Positions 1-5,583 of a DNA stretch of 7,643 nucleotides are shown piece by piece. The notes beneath the pieces were generated by a model. That model made no database searches. It saw only the letters and a list, made by a program, of their open reading frames with translations, and was not told the DNA's origin. Source of the stretch: an uncultured Eubacterium sp. (lineage in GTDB: Bacteria; Bacillota; Clostridia; Lachnospirales; Lachnospiraceae); NCBI GenBank assembly GCA_910586045.1, contig CAJUIH010000133.1, positions 1-7,643 on the forward strand. The letters are read 5' to 3'. Position 1 is the stretch's first letter. Each line of letters opens with the position of its first letter. The position numbers were made by a program, and so were the translations under genes.

Positions 1-928
1 GCATCCGTGATTCAATCGGTAATGAAAAAGCAAATATTTGGTAAACAGCATCTTCTTTTATATCTGGAAAACGGATTTCTTCATAATTATTTCGATCTGG
101 CACAGACGTGTAACAGCGTAACAATTCCCCCGGTGCAAGTTCCGACTGCTTCCAGTCGCAAAATGCAACGACTACATAAGCGTCATCCCTTTGCTGCATA
201 CCGCCCATACATAAACATGCGGTTCCTCCGCTTTTTGCAGTATCAAAAATACTTATGTCGCTGCTGCTTTTAACAAGCTCAAATCCGGTGTTGCCCTGGA
301 AGTCTGCCGCTTTTAATTTGTTTGTATCTATTTGCGGCAAAGTTACGGGCACGCGTTTGGTGTCATTTTTGCCTGTGATCCGGTAACTGCCGCTGCATAC
401 ATCCCTTGTTGCCATAAAATTATTCCATTCCAGTTCATTTTCCATAGAAAAATTTTTCAGATCCGGTTCCGGCACAATGAGATATTCTATTTCATAAGTA
501 TTGTCTTCTACGGGGATCTGTACGCCGATTTTTACTTGATCGTCTCCTGTGAGTGAGAAACGGTAGCAGGTAAATGCCTCGTTTTCTACGATAAATTCTT
601 TTTGGATGAAATCCGCCATAAAGATCAGCCCATATTCCATCGTCCCTTGTTTATTTTGTTGAAAATGTATCTTTCCCTCTACTTTGTTATCTGCGCATTC
701 CGCCTTTTCGCCAGGATTGATCAGTTTTCCGTCTTTTGAGAATAGTCCATGGGATATCATTCCATCTCCAAGGGCAACTGTTCCGTTATCGTTTAGACGG
801 AAATCCCCTTTTCCGAGCGGTTCTTGCGAGCGGTTGGTGGATGTCTGAATGAATACATAACCTGTGTAGAAAAGTGCAAATGCAAAAACTCCGATTATGG
901 CAGCAAAGACTTTCTTTTTCTTGTCCAT
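1..928 (-). CDS. Unrecognised membrane-anchored or exported protein, 5' part only (runs off the left edge)
   Basis: Reading the minus strand from the ATG at 928-926 gives 309 codons with no stop down to base 2, so the gene is real but truncated by the window edge. The product starts MDKKKK, followed by a hydrophobic stretch at about residues 7-27. This is a typical N-terminal anchor or uncleaved signal, and I see no lipobox cysteine after it. Residues 30-309 are polar, with alternating beta-like stretches (for example YEIEYLIVPEP near 145-155 and DAYVVVAFCDW near 249-259), and look like an extracytoplasmic beta-rich domain. Six or so cysteines are scattered (for example 78, 121, 178, 238, 240, 257). 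The start is supported by purine-rich AGAAAGGA about 12 nt upstream, a slightly long spacing. Codon choice is more AT-rich than in the plus-strand genes. I do not recognise a family; function is unknown. It diverges from prfC. Confidence 0.82.
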   Translation of the reverse strand, partial: MDKKKKVFAAIIGVFAFALFYTGYVFIQTSTNRSQEPLGKGDFRLNDNGTVALGDGMISHGLFSKDGKLINPGEKAECADNKVEGKIHFQQNKQGTMEYGLIFMADFIQKEFIVENEAFTCYRFSLTGDDQVKIGVQIPVEDNTYEIEYLIVPEPDLKNFSMENELEWNNFMATRDVCSGSYRITGKNDTKRVPVTLPQIDTNKLKAADFQGNTGFELVKSSSDISIFDTAKSGGTACLCMGGMQQRDDAYVVVAFCDWKQSELAPGELLRCYTSVPDRNNYEEIRFPDIKEDAVYQIFAFSLPIESRM

Positions 929-972
929 CGTTACACCCTATCCTTTCTTAAAATATTTTCAAACGATATCTT

Positions 973-1015
973 TAACAGGCTTTTACAAGGTGGTGATACA
1001 GTTTTATGCCTGTTA
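973..1015 (-). repeat. Perfect 8-bp inverted repeat in the leader of the minus-strand gene
   Basis: TAACAGGC (973-980) and GCCTGTTA (1008-1015) are exact reverse complements separated by 27 nt. If the promoter proposed at 1048-1076 is used, both arms lie in the untranslated leader of the minus-strand gene and could form a stem about 45 nt before its start codon. On the plus strand the right arm is followed by five T residues, so it could also act as a weak terminator in that direction, but no gene reads into it. No known riboswitch class is recognised. Confidence 0.4.
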
Positions 1016-1047
1016 TTTTTGGGCGGCTGTTCCTTTAAATATCTATA

Positions 1048-1076
1048 AATATAGCATCTCCTGAATTTGATTACAA
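1048..1076 (-). promoter_or_regulatory. Candidate SigA-type promoter for the minus-strand gene
   Basis: Read on the minus strand, TTGTAA (1076-1071) is followed by exactly 17 nt and then TATATT (1053-1048). That is 4 of 6 matches to the -35 consensus and 5 of 6 to the -10. The predicted transcript start near 1041 leaves a leader of about 113 nt before the ATG at 928. The region is AT-rich, so chance matches are possible. Confidence 0.4.
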
Positions 1077-1114
1077 GAGTCTTTTTAGTTATCTGCCTGT
1101 TTATCTTGTATGTT

Positions 1115-1186
1115 GCAACAGTTTAGGCAAACCGTCTCTTCCAGCGTCCGGCAAGCTAAAATGTAACGCCCTTTCTGAACGGTTAC
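1115..1186 (+). mobile_element. Decayed or internally deleted relative of the MITE at 7287-7604
   Basis: Bases 1126-1186 align without gaps to 7544-7604, the right end of the MITE, with 55 of 61 identical, including the terminal GTTAC. The left part of the full element is absent. However, GCAACAGTTTAG at 1115-1126 matches the MITE left terminus GTAACAGTTCAG at 10 of 12 positions, so the fragment may be a 72-bp internal-deletion derivative. Flanks GTATGTT (1108-1114) and GTATGGTT (1187-1194) resemble a decayed target duplication with a one-base indel. The right-end match is clear; the left end and duplication are tentative. Confidence 0.65.
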
Positions 1187-1192
1187 GTATGG

Positions 1193-1205
1193 TTCCATTA
1201 TGGAA
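1193..1205. repeat. 13-bp palindrome just upstream of the prfC promoter
   Basis: TTCCAT and ATGGAA form perfect 6-bp arms around a single central T. The centre is about 23 bp upstream of the prfC -35 hexamer. It could be an operator, but it may equally be chance in AT-rich DNA. Confidence 0.3.
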
Positions 1206-1221
1206 TGGGCGCAGCCAATAC

Positions 1222-1250
1222 TTGACAGATGCAAGGCGGTATTATAGAAT
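1222..1250 (+). promoter_or_regulatory. SigA-type promoter of prfC
   Basis: A perfect -35 hexamer TTGACA (1222-1227) is separated by exactly 17 nt from TAGAAT (1245-1250), a 5 of 6 match to the -10 consensus. Transcription would start near 1257 and give a leader of about 89 nt before the GTG start codon at 1346. This is the best SigA promoter in the window and makes prfC independent of its left neighbour. Confidence 0.72.
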
Positions 1251-1332
1251 ACGTTTGCTGGTATGCAATGGCTGAATCAGCAGGATTTTACAATCAGTTT
1301 TTACGAACTGAAAAATGCAATTTTTTTTAAAT

Positions 1333-1348
1333 GGAGGAATACACCGTG
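1333..1348 (+). promoter_or_regulatory. Ribosome binding site that fixes the prfC start at GTG 1346
   Basis: GGAGG at 1333-1337 lies 8 nt before the GTG at 1346-1348, ideal spacing. The in-frame ATG at 1331 overlaps this Shine-Dalgarno itself and is preceded only by a run of T and A with no ribosome binding sequence, so it is very unlikely to be the start. Confidence 0.8.
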
Positions 1349-2935
1349 GCAGATTTACGTCAGGAAATAGAAAAAAGAAGGACATTCGCGATTATATCCC
1401 ATCCGGACGCGGGCAAGACGACGCTGACGGAAAAATTCCTGCTTTACGGCGGGGCGATTAATCTGGCTGGTTCCGTAAAAGGCAAGGCTACGGCGCGCCA
1501 TGCGGTTTCGGATTGGATGGAAATTGAAAAACAAAGGGGGATTTCCGTTACCTCGTCCGTCCTGCAGTTCGCCTATGACGGCTACTGCATTAATATCCTG
1601 GACACGCCGGGACACCAGGATTTTTCGGAGGATACGTACCGGACGCTGATGGCGGCGGATTCCGCGGTTATGGTGATCGACGCATCCAAGGGTGTGGAGG
1701 CACAGACGCGCAAATTATTTAAAGTCTGCGTTATGCGCCATATCCCGATTTTTACCTTTATTAATAAAATGGACCGCGACGCCAACGATACGTTTGAACT
1801 GCTGGATGAGATTGAAAAAGAACTTGGGATCGCAACTTGTCCGGTGAACTGGCCGATTGGCTCCGGCAAGGAATTTAAAGGGGTTTATGACCGCAATACC
1901 AAAAAAGTCATGACATTTTCCGATACTTTAAAAGGTACAAAAGAAGGAAAAGAGCGGGAACTGGACCTTGCGGATCCGCGATTGTCCGAGGAGATCGGGG
2001 AACAGGCCAAGGAGCTGCTTTTGGAGGAGATCGAACTGCTTGACGGCGCGAGCGCGGAGTTTGACCAGGAGCTTGTGACGAAAGGGGAATTATCGCCGGT
2101 ATTTTTCGGTTCGGCTTTGACGAATTTTGGTGTGGAAACATTTCTGCGGCATTTTTTGCAGATGACGTATCCGCCGCTGCCAAGGAAGTCGGATTTGGGG
2201 GAAATCAGCCCGTTTTCAGAGGATTTTTCGGCGTTTGTGTTTAAAATACAGGCCAATATGAACAAAAACCACCGTGACCGTGTGGCATTTATGCGTATCT
2301 GCTCCGGAAAATTTACAGCGGGTATGGAAGTAAAGCATATCCAGGGTGCGAAAACAGTCAAACTCTCGCAGCCGCAGCAGCTTATGGCGCAGGAGCGTAA
2401 AATGATAGAGGAAGCATATGCCGGTGATATTATCGGTGTATTTGACCCGGGGATTTTTTCGATCGGGGATACGTTGACCACCGCAAAGGAGCGGTTTGCT
2501 TTCGAGGGGATCCCTACTTTCGCACCGGAACATTTCGCGCGTGTACGGCAGATGGATACGATGAAAAGAAAGCAGTTTGTCAAAGGCGTCACACAGATCG
2601 CACAGGAGGGCGCGATTCAGATTTTCCAGGAATACAAGGGAGGGATGGAAGAAATCATTGTAGGCGTTGTGGGCGTTTTGCAGTTTGACGTGCTGAAATT
2701 CCGTCTGGAAAACGAATATAATGTGGAAATCCGTCTGGAAAACCTGCCGTATGCGCATATCCGCTGGATTGAGAATAAGGAGCTGGATTTAGACCGGCTG
2801 ACAGGGACTTCGGATATGAAAAAAGTAATGGATTTAAAAGGCAGGCCGCTGCTGCTGTTTATTAATGAATGGAGCGTCGGTATGACGCTGGAGCGAAATG
2901 AAGGGCTTATTTTATCGGAATTTGGAAAAGAATAA
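1346..2935 (+). CDS. prfC: Peptide chain release factor 3 (RF3)
   Basis: RF3 is a cytoplasmic translational GTPase that recycles RF1 or RF2 from the ribosome after peptide release. The 529-residue product (GTG counted as residue 1) matches the usual family length. The G-domain motifs are all intact: P-loop HPDAGKTT at 19-26, switch I RGISVTSS at 64-71, DTPGHQDF at 86-93 and NKMDR at 140-144. The RF3 signature SDWMEIEKQRGISVT follows the P-loop, and the later segments FVFKIQANMNKNHRDRVAFMR and VGVVGVLQFDVL are typical of RF3 domains 2 and 3 rather than of EF-G or the Tet(M) group. It has its own promoter and an intrinsic terminator 6 nt after the stop, so it is monocistronic. An upstream ATG at 1331 would add five residues but lacks a ribosome binding site. 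Nothing appears truncated or mutated. Confidence 0.97.
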   Translation: MADLRQEIEKRRTFAIISHPDAGKTTLTEKFLLYGGAINLAGSVKGKATARHAVSDWMEIEKQRGISVTSSVLQFAYDGYCINILDTPGHQDFSEDTYRTLMAADSAVMVIDASKGVEAQTRKLFKVCVMRHIPIFTFINKMDRDANDTFELLDEIEKELGIATCPVNWPIGSGKEFKGVYDRNTKKVMTFSDTLKGTKEGKERELDLADPRLSEEIGEQAKELLLEEIELLDGASAEFDQELVTKGELSPVFFGSALTNFGVETFLRHFLQMTYPPLPRKSDLGEISPFSEDFSAFVFKIQANMNKNHRDRVAFMRICSGKFTAGMEVKHIQGAKTVKLSQPQQLMAQERKMIEEAYAGDIIGVFDPGIFSIGDTLTTAKERFAFEGIPTFAPEHFARVRQMDTMKRKQFVKGVTQIAQEGAIQIFQEYKGGMEEIIVGVVGVLQFDVLKFRLENEYNVEIRLENLPYAHIRWIENKELDLDRLTGTSDMKKVMDLKGRPLLLFINEWSVGMTLERNEGLILSEFGKE

Positions 2936-2941
2936 CGCGCG

Positions 2942-2977
2942 CCGGAAGCAAAACAGGAACGATGCTTCCGGTTTTTT
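2942..2977 (+). terminator. Rho-independent terminator of prfC
   Basis: A 9-bp perfect stem (CCGGAAGCA at 2942-2950 with TGCTTCCGG at 2963-2971) closes a 12-nt loop and is followed directly by six T residues (2972-2977). It begins 6 nt after the prfC stop and isolates prfC from the phosphate genes. Confidence 0.92.
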
Positions 2978-2994
2978 CATACGGTTTTGACTGC

Positions 2995-3033
2995 TTTACA
3001 CAAATTTTACAAAACATTGATAATGGATTTGAT
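2995..3033 (+). promoter_or_regulatory. Pho-box array (PhoP/PhoB-type binding site)
   Basis: Four hexamers start at exact 11-bp steps: TTTACA (2995), TTTACA (3006), TTGATA (3017) and TTTGAT (3028), each separated by 5 nt. PhoP of Gram-positive bacteria is known to bind direct repeats resembling TTAACA with about 5-bp spacing, one dimer per pair. The first two copies fit the consensus well, the third at five of six positions, and the fourth poorly; the fourth sits where a -35 element would be. The site precedes a phosphate transporter and a PhoB/PhoR-type pair, which makes autoregulation very likely. Confidence 0.78.
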
Positions 3034-3055
3034 CTCGGTCTGTTATTTTTATACT
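3028..3055 (+). promoter_or_regulatory. Promoter of the phosphate operon (activator-dependent type)
   Basis: TATACT at 3050-3055 is a 5 of 6 match to the SigA -10 hexamer. It lies 16 nt after the last Pho-box hexamer TTTGAT (3028-3033), which takes the place of a consensus -35. A weak or absent -35 overlapped by the regulator site is the usual layout of Pho-activated promoters. Transcription would start near 3062, giving a leader of about 66 nt. Confidence 0.65.
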
Positions 3056-3127
3056 CACAAGCGATAAAGAGTACAAACTGTTACTAAGTAAGTAGGAGAA
3101 AAAACAGAATATAAAGGAGTCAAATCT

Positions 3128-4903
3128 ATGGATATTTTTCAAATACTGACAATGATCGGCGGACTGAGCCTGTTTTTATTTGGAATGAGCATTATGGGGC
3201 AGTCATTGGAACGCAGGGCGGGCGGCGGGCTGCGCGCTGTAATCGGAAAACTTACTACGGGAAAGGCGGCGGGACTTTTGACCGGGCTTGGTGTGACAGC
3301 CGTGATCCAAAGCTCGTCTGCCACTACGGTTATGGTGATCGGTTTTGTCAATTCCGGTCTGATGACGTTAAAACAGGCGATCCATGTAATTATGGGCGCG
3401 AATGTCGGAACAACGATTACGGCATGGATTTTAAGCCTGGCGGGAATTGAAAGCAGCAATGTATTTGTCAGGCTGTTAAAACCGTCTTCGTTTACGCCTG
3501 TTTTGGCCTTGATCGGCATTATTTTCTATTTGTTTTGCAAAAACGCGAAGAAAAAAGATACCGGGATGATCCTGCTTGGCTTTGCAACGCTGATGTTTGG
3601 GATGGAGACCATGTCCGGCGCTGTTTCCGGACTCGGCAGTTCCGAATCGTTTCGAAATCTGCTGCTTTTGTTTCAAAATCCGGTTTTGGGCGTGCTTGCC
3701 GGAGCGGTTTTGACCGCGGTGATCCAGTCAAGCTCCGCATCGGTCGGGATTTTACAGGCATTGGCGGTTACCGGGCAGGTATCCTTTGGCGCGGCAATTC
3801 CGATTATCATGGGACAAAATATCGGTACCTGTGTTACGGCCATGCTTTCTTCTATAGGGGCAAATAAAAACGCAAAGCGTGCGGCGATGGTGCATTTGTC
3901 GTTTAATGTGATCGGTACCGCGGTATGGCTTTCTGTGTTTTGTATTATCCGGGCGCTGTTTGCCCCGGCTGTATTAAACAGCGGCGCTTCGCTGTTTGGG
4001 ATCGCCGCTGCACACTCTGTGTTTAATATCCTATGTATGGTCCTGATGCTGCCGATGACGGGATTTTTGGAGAAACTGGTCAACCGGATGATCCCGGACC
4101 AGCCGGGGACGGATGTGAAAACGGAACTGGATGAAAGGCTGTTTGGTACCCCGTCGATCGCATTGGAACGCTGCCAGGAGGTTGCCGCGGCACTTGCGCA
4201 TACGTCGGTATCGGCATTAAAGGAAAGCATGGCGGCGTTTGCACAGTATTCGCAGGCGCTTGCGGCAAAGGTGCGGGAAAAAGAAGAATTAACTGACCAT
4301 TATGAAGATCTGCTTGGAACGTATCTGGTACATTTAAGTACAAGGCAAATTAGTGAAAGCGACAGTGCGCAGGCTGCGAAGCTGCTCAAAGTCATCGGTG
4401 ATTTTGAACGGATTGCCGACCATGGCGTCAATTTAATCCAGTCTGCGGAAGAATTGAACCAAAAAGAGAGGAAGCTGACCGAAAAAGCAGGCGCGGAGTA
4501 TACCGTAATCTCCGGGGCGATTGCGGAAATACTGGATATTTCGCTGAAAGCTTTTTTGGAGGGCGATCTGGAATCGGCAAAAAAGGTGGAGCCGCTGGAG
4601 CAGGTGATCGACCTGTTAAAAGAAAAAATGCGGATGAGCCATATTTTACGCCTGCAAAACGGCAGTTGTTCGATCCATGTCGGATTTGTCTGGTCAGATG
4701 TCCTTACAGACTTGGAACGCGTTTCCGATCATTGTTCCAATATCGCGGGGTGTGTGATCGATATTGCGGGGCATAATATGAATATCCATGAATCGCTGCG
4801 GGATTTCCGTAAGGACAGCGCGGAGTTTCAAAATAAATTTGAAGAATACAGCAAAAAATATACGCTGCCGGGGGACGGGGACCAGAAAAAAGAAAGGGGG
4901 TGA
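3128..4903 (+). CDS. Na+/phosphate cotransporter (NptA/PNaS family) with fused PhoU domain
   Basis: The 591-residue protein is predicted to import inorganic phosphate with sodium across the cytoplasmic membrane. The membrane half (residues 1 to about 315) shows the family's internal duplication, each half carrying a QSSSA motif: QSSSATTVMVIGFVNSG from residue 61 with MGANVGTT following, and QSSSASVGILQ from residue 200 with MGQNIGT following. Residues from about 340 to 575 are helical and PhoU-like, with the paired metal-site motifs FERIADHGVN (426-435) and LERVSDHCSN (529-538). This two-part architecture is standard for bacterial Na/Pi cotransporter family proteins. AAAGGAG at 3113-3119 sits 8 nt before the ATG. 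It is the first gene after the Pho box, and its stop is 5 nt before the regulator start. The fused PhoU domain may report transport state to the kinase (inference). Confidence 0.93.
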   Translation: MDIFQILTMIGGLSLFLFGMSIMGQSLERRAGGGLRAVIGKLTTGKAAGLLTGLGVTAVIQSSSATTVMVIGFVNSGLMTLKQAIHVIMGANVGTTITAWILSLAGIESSNVFVRLLKPSSFTPVLALIGIIFYLFCKNAKKKDTGMILLGFATLMFGMETMSGAVSGLGSSESFRNLLLLFQNPVLGVLAGAVLTAVIQSSSASVGILQALAVTGQVSFGAAIPIIMGQNIGTCVTAMLSSIGANKNAKRAAMVHLSFNVIGTAVWLSVFCIIRALFAPAVLNSGASLFGIAAAHSVFNILCMVLMLPMTGFLEKLVNRMIPDQPGTDVKTELDERLFGTPSIALERCQEVAAALAHTSVSALKESMAAFAQYSQALAAKVREKEELTDHYEDLLGTYLVHLSTRQISESDSAQAAKLLKVIGDFERIADHGVNLIQSAEELNQKERKLTEKAGAEYTVISGAIAEILDISLKAFLEGDLESAKKVEPLEQVIDLLKEKMRMSHILRLQNGSCSIHVGFVWSDVLTDLERVSDHCSNIAGCVIDIAGHNMNIHESLRDFRKDSAEFQNKFEEYSKKYTLPGDGDQKKERG

Positions 4904-4911
4904 TTTGTATG
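4894..4911 (+). promoter_or_regulatory. Ribosome binding site that fixes the response-regulator start at ATG 4909
   Basis: AAGGGGG at 4894-4900 lies 8 nt before ATG 4909. An in-frame GTG at 4900 overlaps this site and would add only Met-Ile-Cys, so it is not credible as the start. The resulting N-terminus MIFCVEDD is what OmpR/PhoB-type regulators of Clostridia usually show. Confidence 0.75.
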
Positions 4912-5583
4912 ATATTTTGCGTAGAAGATGACAACGCAATCCGTGATTTAATGATATATGCGCTCAATTCCGCCGGATTTCAGGCGGCGGGGTTTACGGA
5001 CGGGACCGCTTTTTTGGACGCGCTAAAGGAAGAACGGCCGGAGTTAATTATGCTGGATATTATGCTGCCAGGCGATGACGGTATTGCCCTGTTAAAAAAG
5101 ATCCGTTCCCATGCGGCGACCGCGGATATCCCGGTTATTATGGCGACGGCGAAAGGGACGGAGTATGATAAGGTTTTGGGGCTGGATTTGGGTGCGGATG
5201 ATTATCTAGCCAAACCTTTTGGCATGATGGAAATGATTTCCAGGGTAAAGGCGGTGCTGCGCAGGACGACGCTGCGGGACGGCGGCAGCATGCTGCAGGC
5301 CGGGCAGATCCGGATGAATACAGCCGAACATACGGTATATGTCTGCGGCAGCCGTCTGGAACTTACGCTGAAAGAATATGAATTATTACAATTATTTCTG
5401 CGTCATCCGGGAAAAGTATTTACGCGGGATCAGTTATTGGAGCAGGTTTGGGATGTGGCTTACAGCGGGGAAACACGTACGGTGGACGTCCATATCGGCA
5501 CGCTGCGTACGAAACTCGGCCGTCCGGGGGATTTGATCAAAACGGTACGCGGCGTCGGCTACCGGATGGAGGAGCAGGTATGA
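4909..5583 (+). CDS. PhoB/PhoP-type response regulator (OmpR family, winged helix)
   Basis: The 224-residue cytoplasmic protein has a receiver domain (about 1-118) and a winged-helix DNA-binding domain (about 128-222). The receiver has the acidic cluster E6-D7-D8, phosphoacceptor D50 in LIMLDIMLPG, T80 and K102 in AKPF, all intact. The C-terminal domain carries the OmpR-type recognition-helix region RTVDVHIGTLRTKL (190-203) and the terminal wing RGVGYRM (214-220). It sits between the phosphate transporter and a PhoR-type kinase and overlaps the kinase by 4 bp (ATGA), so the two are translationally coupled. The Pho-box array upstream of the operon is its most likely target. Assignment to the Pho system rests on this context; the sequence alone only gives OmpR/PhoB family. 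Confidence 0.93.
   Translation: MIFCVEDDNAIRDLMIYALNSAGFQAAGFTDGTAFLDALKEERPELIMLDIMLPGDDGIALLKKIRSHAATADIPVIMATAKGTEYDKVLGLDLGADDYLAKPFGMMEMISRVKAVLRRTTLRDGGSMLQAGQIRMNTAEHTVYVCGSRLELTLKEYELLQLFLRHPGKVFTRDQLLEQVWDVAYSGETRTVDVHIGTLRTKLGRPGDLIKTVRGVGYRMEEQV

Larger units (their letters stand above)
929..1330. other. Divergent intergenic region between the minus-strand gene and prfC
   Basis: This roughly 400-base stretch has no convincing gene. Short open frames here have no ribosome binding site and no protein-like composition. It is AT-rich and holds, from left to right, the leader and candidate promoter of the minus-strand gene, an 8-bp inverted repeat, a decayed fragment of the repeat element found at the right end of the window, a 13-bp palindrome and the prfC promoter with its leader of about 75-90 nt. 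Confidence 0.8.

Noticed and set aside
930..942. GTTACACCCTATC resembles GTTACACCTTATC of the MITE right terminal repeat.
   Set aside because: The similarity ends on both sides and the bases form the ribosome-binding region of the minus-strand gene; likely coincidence.
982..987. Isolated TTTACA upstream of the minus-strand gene as a second Pho box.
   Set aside because: A single hexamer with no neighbour at 11-bp spacing is not a Pho box.
824..1048. Plus-strand 74-codon open frame left of prfC.
   Set aside because: It overlaps the start and leader of the minus-strand gene in antisense, has no ribosome binding site and shows no recognisable protein features.
1294..1328. Possible attenuator in the prfC leader: TCAGTT/AACTGA hairpin followed by a run of eight T.
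   Set aside because: The stem is only 6 bp and weak, and the T-run begins 9 nt after it, so it does not meet the layout of an intrinsic terminator.
3076..3085. AACTGTTACT in the operon leader matches 10 nt of the MITE right end plus flank.
   Set aside because: No wider similarity on either side; a 10-nt AT-rich match is expected by chance.
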